Positions 1 to 7,796 of a DNA stretch of 9,005 bases are shown here, one piece after another; positions within the stretch are counted from its first letter, which is position 1; the number at the start of each line of letters is the position of its first letter. The stretch lies in the NCBI GenBank assembly GCA_964482235.1, contig CAYZWU010000096.1, positions 1-9,005 on the forward strand. The letters are read 5' to 3'. The translations under genes and the position numbers were made by a program. Source of the stretch: CAYZWU01 sp964482235 (GTDB lineage: Bacteria > Planctomycetota > B15-G4 > CAYZWU01). A model generated the notes under the pieces. The model was not told the DNA's origin, made no database searches, and worked only from the letters and a program-made list of their open reading frames with translations.

Positions 1-226
1 CTCCGTTTGTCTCAAGCGGCGTGATTGTGCGTAGGCAGAAACTTGCACCCTAAATTATTAAGGAAAAACGCGTAGAGGATATAGCCGAGTTCAATCAAGT
101 CCGGGGAGTAAAAGTGCCGATAATTCTGCTGTCGTTCATGCTGCCGTGAGCGGGATATGCGAGAGACGGTTTTTTTGCATTAAATTGTTCATAATAAACA
201 TCTTGGGAAAACAGCAAGGGCCGACC
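1..226. other. Non-coding leader upstream of the TusA-DsrE2 gene
   Basis: I find no convincing gene here. The stretch is more AT-rich than the rest of the window, especially at 49-67 and 170-200, and probably holds the promoter of the downstream two-gene operon, but no well-spaced -35/-10 pair stands out. A run of seven T at 170-176 follows only a 4-bp stem (144-147 with 166-169), so I do not call a terminator. An in-frame GTG at 146 would extend the next gene but has no ribosome binding site. Confidence 0.5.
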
Positions 227-1108
227 ATGGAAAGTACGATCTCCGAACATCTCGACTGCAGGGGGCTCAAGTGCCCCATGCCGATCGTCAAGATCAGCAA
301 GGCGATGAAGAGGCTCGCTCCCGGCGAGAGGATCTCGATCGAGTCGGACGATCCCGCTTTCAGGGCCGACCTGGATGCCTGGGTGCGGAAGCTCGGCTAC
401 ACCATGGTCGAGTTCGAGGGCGAAGAGGTCCAGCGTGCCGTGGTGGAGAAGACGAGCCAGGCCGACTCGCACGAGGCCGCATCCATGGAAAAGGCCTGCC
501 CCGCCACTGGGGTGGCTCCGACTTTGGCCAGGCTGGTGGATGAGCTCGTTGCCAAGGCGGTGGAGGAGAAGTGGGATGATCTGCAGAAGAGATTCACCGA
601 GATCCAGACCCGGCCCGCCCCCTCGGTGCAGCGCTCCTGTTCCGACAGGGCGACCATCGTGGTTTTCAGCGGCGACATGGACAGACTGTTCGGAGCCTTC
701 ATCATTGCCACGGGAGCGGCGGCCATGGGTATGGAGGTGTCCATGTTCTTCACCTTCTGGGGTCTTTCGGCAATCAAGAGGAAGACGGTCTACAAGGGAA
801 AGCCGATCACCGGGAAGCTGATGGCGGCCATGCTGCCGTCAGGCCCGGACAGCGTGGGTACGTCGCGGATGAACATGATGGGCCTGGGGCCGGCATTCTT
901 CAGGAAGATGATGAAGAAGAACAAGGTGGAGAGCCTCCCCGAGCTCATCGACCAGGCCGTGGAAATGGGCGTGCGCCTGGTGGCCTGCCGGATGTCGATG
1001 GATGTCCTGGGCATGAAGGAGGAGGAGCTGATCGATAGCGCGGAATACGGAGGTGTGGCCACCTATCTGGGTGATGCTTCCGACTCGAAGATTTCGTTGT
1101 TCATCTGA
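227..1108 (+). CDS. TusA-DsrE2 fusion protein (sulfur-carrier/sulfurtransferase-like)
   Basis: 293-aa soluble protein. Residues about 8-75 are a TusA/SirA-like domain with the family motif C16-P-M-P-I-V, whose cysteine carries sulfane sulfur as a persulfide in characterised TusA proteins; Cys11 lies just before it. Residues 76-138 form a charged linker with Cys91 and Cys138. Residues about 140-293 match the DsrE2 family: a beta strand RATIVVFSGD, the segment AAAMGMEVSMFFTFWG, a GTSRMNMMGLG stretch, and A-C254-RMSMDV, the usual conserved cysteine region, ending in GGVATYL. The start at 227 is chosen because AAGGG lies 6 nt upstream and the TusA domain begins directly after it; the GTG at 146 would add residues unlike the family. 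Stand-alone TusA and DsrE2 relay sulfur in sulfur oxidisers and other bacteria; the fusion implies intramolecular transfer between Cys16 and Cys254 (inference). It is probably co-transcribed with the kinase gene 18 nt downstream. The physiological sulfur donor and acceptor are unknown. Confidence 0.9.
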   Translation: MESTISEHLDCRGLKCPMPIVKISKAMKRLAPGERISIESDDPAFRADLDAWVRKLGYTMVEFEGEEVQRAVVEKTSQADSHEAASMEKACPATGVAPTLARLVDELVAKAVEEKWDDLQKRFTEIQTRPAPSVQRSCSDRATIVVFSGDMDRLFGAFIIATGAAAMGMEVSMFFTFWGLSAIKRKTVYKGKPITGKLMAAMLPSGPDSVGTSRMNMMGLGPAFFRKMMKKNKVESLPELIDQAVEMGVRLVACRMSMDVLGMKEEELIDSAEYGGVATYLGDASDSKISLFI

Positions 1109-1126
1109 TGAAGAGGCTGTAATTCC

Positions 1127-2973
<1,847 letters not shown>

Positions 2974-2977
<4 letters not shown>

Positions 2978-4005
2978 CCTCCCAGCCTGTGAATCGCCAG
3001 GATGTCCGTGAGCAGGGAAAAGCCGGTCTCGATTCGTCCCGCTCCGGAACCTTGGATCGTCACCGGTCCGAGAAGATCGGTGTCAAAGGTCAAGGCGTTG
3101 GTGGGGCCCATCACCGAGGCGAGCGGGTCGGACAGGGGGAGCTTCTGCGGAGCGACGCGGCCCGTTACCTTCCCGCCCTCGCTGGTCAGGGAGCCGATCA
3201 GCTTCCATCGGTAGCCTTCGTCCTTGGCCGATTTCACGTCGTCGAGAGTGATCTCCGTGATGCCGGTGCAGTCGATGTCGCCTGTGGTCAGGGCCGCGCC
3301 CATCACGGTGTTGGCCAGGATGATCACCTTGGCCATGGCGTCCCATCCCAGGACATCGGCGTCAGGCACCGCTTCGGCGTAGCCCAGCTCCTGGGCCTGC
3401 TTCAGCGCCGTTTCATAGGAGAGACCGCCTTCCATCTCGGAGAGGATGTAGTTCGTCGTCCCGTTGAGGATCCCCTGGATCGACCTGATCTCGCAGCCGG
3501 CCAGGGCTTCATGGCAGAGGTTGAGCACCGGCGTGCCGGACATGACCGTTCCCTCGTAGCGGAACTGCACACCCTTGGAACGCGCCAGATCGTCGAGCTC
3601 GCGGAAGGCGAGGGCGACAGGGCCCTTGTTGGTGGTGGCCAGGTGCTTTCCGCTTTCGAGGGCGGCCCGGAAGTGCGACGTCGCCGGCTCGCCGGTCTTG
3701 ATATCCGTGTAGGTGGCTTCGAGGATGATGTCGGCGTTCGATTCGCGGATCGTCTTCAGGGCATCCCAGCCCTTCTCTCCCGGGAGCGCCTCGTCGAGCT
3801 TCTTTCCATCCTTGACAGCTGCCAGGGCCGCGTTCAGGTCGATGCCGTCGGGATTGTAGACCGAACCGTTGATCATGTCGCAGATCGCCACGGTGGTGCA
3901 GCGAAAACCGTGGACCGCCTCGAGTTCCTTTTCCTTGTCGATGATGATCTCTGCAAGACCCTGTCCGACCACGCCAAAGCCGATGAATGCCAGTTTGTGC
4001 GCCAC
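2974..4005 (-). CDS. hom: Homoserine dehydrogenase, short form without ACT domain
   Basis: 343-aa cytoplasmic enzyme that interconverts L-aspartate semialdehyde and L-homoserine with NAD(P)H, the branch point to threonine and methionine. The N-terminal Rossmann fold has GFGVVG at residues 9-14 and TTNKGPVA around K127. The catalytic domain has GILNGTTNYIL (178-188) and PDADVLGWDAMAK, where D222 and K226 keep the D-x3-K spacing of the catalytic pair known from yeast homoserine dehydrogenase. GSGAGRIET (319-327) is the C-terminal cofactor-contact motif. The usual bacterial C-terminal ACT regulatory domain is absent: the protein ends right after the core, so threonine feedback through ACT is not expected. 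It starts with GTG at 4005, preceded by a strong GGAGG 7 nt away. It lies 26 nt downstream of the PLP-enzyme gene and is the last gene of the regulator operon. Its stop codon shares bases with the stop of the convergent kinase gene. Confidence 0.93.
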
Positions 4006-4012
4006 TGCTCTT

Positions 4013-4017
4013 CCTCC
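4013..4017 (-). promoter_or_regulatory. Shine-Dalgarno site fixing the GTG start of hom
   Basis: On the minus strand GGAGG lies 7 nt before the GTG at 4005. It supports the non-ATG start and gives hom its own strong ribosome entry within the 26-nt gap after the PLP-enzyme gene. Confidence 0.8.
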
Positions 4018-4031
4018 GTTCGGGTTTCGAT

Positions 4032-5501
4032 CTATTTCCTACGCGATTTCTTTCCTGTGGTTTTCTTCTTCACCCGGTGCATGCTTTTCTTCGAGATGCT
4101 GTTCAAGGCCTGGTCGAGGTCGGCGATCACGTCGTCCGGGTGCTCGCCGCCCACGCAGAGACGGATCAACTGCGGCGGGATTCCGGCCATCCGGCGCGCA
4201 TTCTCGCCCTGCTGCTGGTGGGTGGAGATCGCCGGGATCGTGGCGACCGACTTGATCCGTCCGAGGTCGGTGGCCCGCCAGATCCGCTCGAAGTGATCGA
4301 AGACCTGCCGCGTCTCCTTCGGCGATCCGTCGACGTGGAACGACATCAGGTGGCCGTAGCGGTTGATCTCCTTTCCCGTCCCGTCGTCGGAGTCCACGAG
4401 CTTCATGTAGCGGCTCGCCAGTTCGTGGAGAGGATGCGACTCGAGCCCGAGATACTCCACCTTGGACACAGCGGGATGCGTCTCCAGGAAACGCGCCACT
4501 GTCATGGTGTTCCTGCTGAACAGGTCCATCTTCGACCGCAGGGTCTTGATCTCTCCCATGGTGAAGATCGCGTTCATGGGCGCCAGGGCCGGTCCGTTGT
4601 CCCTGTAAGGCAGGAACTTGACGTAGGTGGCGAAATCCTCCTTGAAGAGGGGACTGTCGTTCTTGATCTTCGTGGTGATGTTCTGCCGGCTGATCAGGGC
4701 GCCCGAGATCCCGTGCCCGCTCGCGGTCAGCGACTTGGTGGCCGACTGGACCACGATGTCGGCCCCGTGCTCGAGAGGCCTCATCAGGGCAGGGGTCGCC
4801 ACCGTGGCGTCGCAGATCAGCGGTATTCCGTGCGAGTGGGCCAGATCCGCCACCGCCGCGATGTCGAAGAACGCCTGGCCGGGATTGCTCGGCAGCTCGC
4901 CGTAGAGGAGCCGGGTGTTCTTGTCTATGTTACGGGCCCACTGATCGATGTCGTGGGGCTTTGTGATCCATCTCACCTCGATTCCGCGTTCGACCATCTT
5001 CCGGATCTGGAACTGCTGGTAGGTTCCGCCGTAGACCTGGCAGGTCGAGACGAAGTTGATCTTCTCCTCGCCGCGCTTCTTCTGCTTCACCAGGAAGGGG
5101 TCGACGGCGCTCATGATGGCGGACATCCCCGAGGCGGTGCAGACGCACGAGGTCGGCACCTTGCAGCCGTAACCCTCCAGGAGCGCCATGGTCCACTCGA
5201 GGTAGAAGGTGGTCGGGTTTGCGATGCGGGTGTAACACCAGTTTGGGATCAGGTAGGCCAGGCCGGCTTCCATCTCGTCAGCGTCCCTGTAGCCTTGCGA
5301 CGACGACAGGTAGACCGGCTCGATGATGGCACCCTGGTTCTTCTCGAGCGCCTCCTGCATCGTGTAGAGGCCGTGCACCGCGACGGTATCGAACTTCAGC
5401 TTTTTTGCCTTCTTGAAGCGGCGCTTGTATTCAGCTGCCACCTTGTTGCCCATGGCAACTCGGCGCCGCACGCCCGGGCTGTACATCGAGAGGTCGCTCA
5501 T
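4032..5501 (-). CDS. Cys/Met-metabolism PLP-dependent enzyme (homoserine sulfhydrylase / gamma-lyase type)
   Basis: 489-aa fold-type I PLP enzyme of the cystathionine gamma-synthase / O-acylhomoserine sulfhydrylase / methionine gamma-lyase superfamily. Seen motifs: FDTVAVHG (37-44); Y90-T-R92 with IANPTT, the cofactor-phosphate contact from the neighbouring subunit; VYGGTY (156-161); D231 in CDATVATP, expected to contact the pyridine nitrogen; SATK256, the Schiff-base lysine; and R447 in LIRLCVGGEH, the substrate-carboxylate arginine. Typical members have about 390-430 residues; this one carries a basic N-terminal extension (residues 1-36) and a Lys/Arg-rich C-terminal tail (about 468-489). 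The ATG at 5501 is chosen because it overlaps the upstream regulator stop as ATGA with an AAAGGA-type site just before it; a longer frame upstream only shadows the regulator gene. With homoserine dehydrogenase downstream, sulfhydrylation of acylated homoserine to homocysteine is the likeliest role. Residues visible here do not exclude methionine gamma-lyase or cystathionine gamma-synthase activity, so I assign no symbol. Confidence 0.9.
   Translation of the reverse strand: MSDLSMYSPGVRRRVAMGNKVAAEYKRRFKKAKKLKFDTVAVHGLYTMQEALEKNQGAIIEPVYLSSSQGYRDADEMEAGLAYLIPNWCYTRIANPTTFYLEWTMALLEGYGCKVPTSCVCTASGMSAIMSAVDPFLVKQKKRGEEKINFVSTCQVYGGTYQQFQIRKMVERGIEVRWITKPHDIDQWARNIDKNTRLLYGELPSNPGQAFFDIAAVADLAHSHGIPLICDATVATPALMRPLEHGADIVVQSATKSLTASGHGISGALISRQNITTKIKNDSPLFKEDFATYVKFLPYRDNGPALAPMNAIFTMGEIKTLRSKMDLFSRNTMTVARFLETHPAVSKVEYLGLESHPLHELASRYMKLVDSDDGTGKEINRYGHLMSFHVDGSPKETRQVFDHFERIWRATDLGRIKSVATIPAISTHQQQGENARRMAGIPPQLIRLCVGGEHPDDVIADLDQALNSISKKSMHRVKKKTTGKKSRRK
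4084..4103 (-). repeat. 20-bp direct repeat, copy A, near the 3' end of the PLP-enzyme gene
   Basis: On the plus strand this reads CTTTTCTTCGAGATGCTGTT and is identical to 5529-5548. It is translated from the minus strand as NSISKK, immediately before the basic tail of the PLP enzyme. Homology does not extend past the repeat on either side. Confidence 0.85.
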
Positions 5502-6067
5502 GACTTTTCCTTTCCCTTTTTCTTGTTCCTTTTCTTCGAGATGCTGTTGCGGTTCGCCTGTCGGCTTTCCCTGGCCGAACCGTTGTTGACCTGGTTTGTC
5601 TGGAGGGGGAGGTTGTCGAGCGAGATCTCCGTTTCCCTCTTGATCATCGACAGCACGAAGAGGGTTCGCACCTGCCTCACGCCGGGCAGCCGGGTCAAGG
5701 TATGGAGCAGGAGGTTCTCGTATTCCGCGATGTCGCTGGCCAGCACCTTGAGGAGGTAGTCGTACTCCCCTGCAATGTGGTAGCACTCGAGGATCGCGGA
5801 GCAGTCCCCGACCTTGCGCGTGAACCTCTCGATCGTCTTGGGCTCGTGAAGCTCGAGGCTCACGGCAACGAAGACCTGGGTTCCCTTGCCGACGCTCGCC
5901 TCGTCCAGGAGGGTGACGTATTCGCGGATCACGCCCTTTTCCTTGAGCTTCCTCACCCGCTCGATCACGGCGGGGGGGCTCAGGTTCACGGCTTCCGCCA
6001 GCTGGACGTTGGTTGTTCGCGCCGACTTCTGCAGGATTTCCAGGATTTTCTTATCTGTTCCGTCCAC
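5498..6067 (-). CDS. Lrp/AsnC-family transcriptional regulator with basic C-terminal tail
   Basis: 189-aa DNA-binding regulator. Residues 2-50 are the AsnC-type helix-turn-helix (VQLAEAVNLSPPAVIERVRKLKEKG, split here as 21-40 and following). Residues about 64-145 are the RAM effector-binding and oligomerisation domain with the family signature GEYDYLLKV (100-108). Lrp-like proteins usually end near residue 150; this one continues about 39 residues into a polar Asn/Arg-rich segment and a KKRNKKKGKEKS tail, an unusual extension that could add non-specific DNA affinity (inference). It starts with GTG at 6067, with GAAGAG 5 nt upstream. Its TGA overlaps the ATG of the PLP enzyme (TCAT on the plus strand, 5498-5501), implying translational coupling. 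Such regulators often sense an amino acid; methionine, homoserine or a branched-chain amino acid is plausible from the neighbours. A palindrome over its promoter -10 suggests autoregulation. Confidence 0.93.
   Translation of the reverse strand: MDGTDKKILEILQKSARTTNVQLAEAVNLSPPAVIERVRKLKEKGVIREYVTLLDEASVGKGTQVFVAVSLELHEPKTIERFTRKVGDCSAILECYHIAGEYDYLLKVLASDIAEYENLLLHTLTRLPGVRQVRTLFVLSMIKRETEISLDNLPLQTNQVNNGSARESRQANRNSISKKRNKKKGKEKS
5529..5548 (-). repeat. 20-bp direct repeat, copy B, near the 3' end of the Lrp/AsnC gene
   Basis: Identical to 4084-4103. Here too it encodes NSISKK in the same reading frame and again comes just before a lysine-rich C-terminus (residues 174-179 of the regulator). 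The two host proteins are otherwise unrelated. Confidence 0.85.
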
Positions 6068-6109
6068 TTTTGCTCTTCTTTTATTTGTAAGTAATTTGCC
6101 TAAAAAAGC

Positions 6110-6123
6110 CTTAATATTTTAAG
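6110..6123. promoter_or_regulatory. Candidate operator palindrome over the regulator promoter
   Basis: CTTAA (6110-6114) and TTAAG (6119-6123) form an inverted repeat around TATT. It is AT-rich like Lrp-family sites and overlaps the proposed -10 box and start point of the regulator operon. Binding by the adjacent Lrp/AsnC protein would repress its own operon. This is a positional inference; the arms are only 5 bp. Confidence 0.4.
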
Positions 6124-6143
6124 TGAAAAGCGAAAGCAGACAA
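6116..6143 (-). promoter_or_regulatory. Sigma-70-type promoter of the regulator / PLP enzyme / hom operon
   Basis: Read on the minus strand, a -35 box TTGTCT (6138-6143, 4 of 6 consensus) is followed by a 16-bp spacer and a -10 box TAAAAT (6116-6121, 5 of 6). Transcription would start near 6109, giving a leader of about 42 nt before the GTG at 6067. It lies in the most AT-rich stretch of the intergenic region. Confidence 0.5.
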
Positions 6144-6153
6144 GGATTAATCA

Positions 6154-6159
6154 GATAAT
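6154..6159 (+). promoter_or_regulatory. Possible -10 box for the MFS gene
   Basis: GATAAT matches 5 of 6 consensus bases and points towards the MFS gene. No -35 box is found at 16-18 bp upstream, so any promoter here would need an activator. A start near 6166 would place the whole inverted-repeat block in the MFS leader RNA. Confidence 0.2.
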
Positions 6160-6173
6160 TTCCGTAGGGAGAC

Positions 6174-6271
6174 ACCGAGCCCGCGCAATCTCCGCCATAT
6201 TCGTATCGAGCCTGCATACGATGTAAATGTGCAGCGCTATACGAATATGGCGGAGATTGCGCGGGCTCGGT
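6174..6271. repeat. Perfect 33-bp inverted repeat with 32-nt centre
   Basis: The left arm 6174-6206 and right arm 6239-6271 are exact reverse complements over 33 bp. The left arm begins ACCGAGCCCGCGC and ends ATATTCGTAT. The centre (6207-6238) contains a smaller inverted repeat CTGCA (6212-6216) / TGCAG (6230-6234), so the folded form is a long stem, an internal loop and a short top stem. Pairing stops at 6173 and 6272, and no target-site duplication flanks it. It has no T-tract and is not an ordinary terminator. It could be a cruciform or RNA structure in the MFS leader, or a miniature mobile element remnant; its function is unknown. Confidence 0.9.
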
Positions 6272-6324
6272 ATCGTGGTAGCGCGGGCTCGGTATCGTGG
6301 TAGCGCGGGCTCGGTATCGTGGTA
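6259..6324. repeat. Three perfect 22-bp tandem repeats abutting the MFS ribosome binding site
   Basis: Units at 6259-6280, 6281-6302 and 6303-6324 are identical; each begins GCGCGGGCTCGG and ends TATCGTGGTA. The first 13 bases of unit 1 are also the outer end of the right arm of the inverted repeat, so the left arm (6174-6186) can pair with any of the three units. The last unit ends 10 nt before the MFS start codon. Twenty-two base pairs is close to two helical turns, which would put a bound protein on the same DNA face in each unit. No protein-coding role is likely: on the minus strand the array is open but the unit length shifts frame each time. Confidence 0.9.
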
Positions 6325-6334
6325 GAAAGAAGGC

Positions 6335-7699
6335 ATGAAATCCCTGAGCCATCTGTTGTCCGACTTCCCCCGCGGCCTGCATACCTATCGCTTCGATCTT
6401 CGAGCCATGTATTTCAGCGGGGCGGTCCTCGCCTGCCTGCAGCTCCTCGAGGTGATTGCCGCCAAGGCGTACCATGCCGGAACGTTCGAGATCGCCCTGA
6501 TCCGGAGCGGTATGGGAATCGGGATGATGGCCGCGTTCCTGGTGGCCTTCAACGTGGTCCACCGCAGGCGGGTGCCCTTTGTCACCTGGCCCCAGGCCGC
6601 TGGAAGGATCGTCCTGATCTCCCTCGCCCTGATCCCCCTGGCGCCGGAAGGCTCCCGGCTGGCTTTTTTCTGCGCCGGAGCGGTGATCGCCGCAGCCCTG
6701 GAACACGTGACGATCCCGGCGCGCCTCACCCTCTACCGCCACAACTATCCCGTGGAGCTCCGTCCCCTGGTGGCGAGCCGGGTTCGCCAGGCCCAGATGC
6801 TCACCGTGCTGCTGGTGGGGGGTGTGCTCGCCATGGCCATCGACTGGAACCAGCAGCAGCCGGAAGGGATCGGCCAGTGGCTCGGCTCGATTTTCCCCCG
6901 CGATCTGCTGCCTGAAGGGATCTTCCTCCGCTTCGGCGTGCCCTGCGTCGGGCTCGTCTCCCTTGTCGGTGTTTTTCTCTTCTCCCGGATCCGCGAGGGA
7001 GCCAGGTACCGGCAGGGGGACTTGCGGAATGAAGAGGGAGCGAGGGGCAGCATGAGGGAGTGGGTCCGCCTGCTTCTCGGCAACCGCGGCTTCCTGATCT
7101 TCGAGACGGCCTACTTCCTCTTCGGTTTCGGGAATCTGATGACTTTGCCGCTGATGGTGGTCCTCATCACCGGCAAGGAGTACGGGATCGAGGCGTCCTA
7201 CTTCGAGGCCATGCTGCTCCAGTCGGTCATCTGGCAGCTTGCCATCATTCTCGCCGCGCCGTTCATGGGCCGTCTGGTCAAGCGGTACAACCCGATCTTC
7301 CTGCGCGGTCTGCTGACCCTCTTCTTTGCCGTCGACCTTGGCATGATGTACACGGGTTATCTCCTGTCGAACATCACCTTCCTGTACGTGGGCAAGGCGA
7401 TCCGTGGATTCAGCATGGCGGGGGGGATGCTGATCTGGGAGCTCGGACCGATCTACTTCGCCAAGGATAAGGACCAGGTCCCGGCTTTCGTGGGGATCCA
7501 CACCGTGCTCACGGGCGTGCGAGCCACGGTCTCGCCCTGGGTCGGTGCGGCGCTGGCCAGCGCCTTTTCCCTCGGTCCCGCCATCCTGGCCGGCGCGGCT
7601 CTCCAGATCGTGGCTGCCGGGCTGCTCATCGTCTACTTCTTCATGAGCAGGGATGAACCGCTCAGGATCGAGGCGGGAAGCCGGCTGCGGGAAAGCTGA
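6335..7699 (+). CDS. MFS-type multi-helix transporter, substrate unknown
   Basis: 454-aa integral membrane protein. About twelve hydrophobic segments can be drawn, near residues 25-45, 53-75, 89-104, 108-125, 154-171, 198-217, 253-279, 293-312, 322-344, 347-370, 384-406 and 409-436. A charged loop at about 218-250 (with RIREGARYRQ) separates two six-helix halves, the usual major facilitator plan, and the short polar N-terminus is probably cytoplasmic. I recognise no subfamily motif, so substrate and direction are not assigned. An in-frame TAG at 6323-6325 rules out earlier starts. The purine run AGAAAGAAGG (6324-6333) ends only 1 nt before the ATG, a cramped ribosome site; a later start at M25 would remove only soluble N-terminal residues. 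Its leader contains the inverted and tandem repeats, and it is divergent from the Lrp-type regulator. The alkC-like gene follows after 97 nt on the same strand. Confidence 0.82.
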   Translation: MKSLSHLLSDFPRGLHTYRFDLRAMYFSGAVLACLQLLEVIAAKAYHAGTFEIALIRSGMGIGMMAAFLVAFNVVHRRRVPFVTWPQAAGRIVLISLALIPLAPEGSRLAFFCAGAVIAAALEHVTIPARLTLYRHNYPVELRPLVASRVRQAQMLTVLLVGGVLAMAIDWNQQQPEGIGQWLGSIFPRDLLPEGIFLRFGVPCVGLVSLVGVFLFSRIREGARYRQGDLRNEEGARGSMREWVRLLLGNRGFLIFETAYFLFGFGNLMTLPLMVVLITGKEYGIEASYFEAMLLQSVIWQLAIILAAPFMGRLVKRYNPIFLRGLLTLFFAVDLGMMYTGYLLSNITFLYVGKAIRGFSMAGGMLIWELGPIYFAKDKDQVPAFVGIHTVLTGVRATVSPWVGAALASAFSLGPAILAGAALQIVAAGLLIVYFFMSRDEPLRIEAGSRLRES

Positions 7700-7784
7700 T
7701 CTTTTTTCTCCTTCCCGAATTTCTCTGCAAGTGGACGAGAGGCAAAGGCTTTGTTATGTACGGCGAGGATAGCAGCAGCAGATC

Positions 7785-7790
7785 AGGAGG
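7785..7790 (+). promoter_or_regulatory. Shine-Dalgarno site of the AlkC gene
   Basis: A full AGGAGG lies 6 nt before the ATG at 7797. The 97-nt gap after the MFS gene contains a short T-run (7702-7707) without a convincing stem, and no clear promoter, so read-through from the MFS gene is possible but unproven. Confidence 0.75.
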
Positions 7791-7796
7791 CAAGGC

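Noticed and set aside
95..123. GCCGATAA at 116-123, identical to the sigma-28 flagellar -10 element, with TCAAGTCC upstream
   Set aside because: The upstream element matches only in part and the spacing is 13 instead of 11 bp. An 8-bp match is not rare enough alone, and the downstream genes are not motility genes.
144..176. Stem plus seven T resembling an intrinsic terminator before the first gene
   Set aside because: The stem is only 4 bp (CCGT / ACGG) with a long loop; too weak to call.
2989..4296. 435-aa plus-strand open frame opposite homoserine dehydrogenase
   Set aside because: Fully antisense to a well-supported gene, with no motifs; a shadow of GC-rich codon use.
3987..5759. 590-aa plus-strand open frame opposite the PLP enzyme
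   Set aside because: It is antisense to a clearly functional enzyme, has no recognisable domain or ribosome site, and its Arg/His/Leu/Val-rich composition is that of a GC-codon-bias shadow.
6174..6324. CRISPR-like array
   Set aside because: The 22-bp units are directly contiguous with no spacers, and no cas gene is present.
6151..6336. 61-aa minus-strand frame over the tandem repeats with recurring YHDTEPA / RYRARATTIPSPR
   Set aside because: The apparent peptide repetition only reflects the 22-bp DNA units being read in successive frames; no ribosome site is present.
6119..7501. 460-aa minus-strand open frame opposite the MFS gene and the repeat block
   Set aside because: Its composition is a His/Asp/Glu/Gln-rich mirror of hydrophobic codons, it has no domain, and it runs through the repeats and the divergent promoter.
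7679..7707. Terminator after the MFS gene (AGCCGGCT and a T-run)
   Set aside because: AGCCGGCT has no loop and is separated from the T-run by 15 nt; no convincing hairpin directly precedes the T-run.
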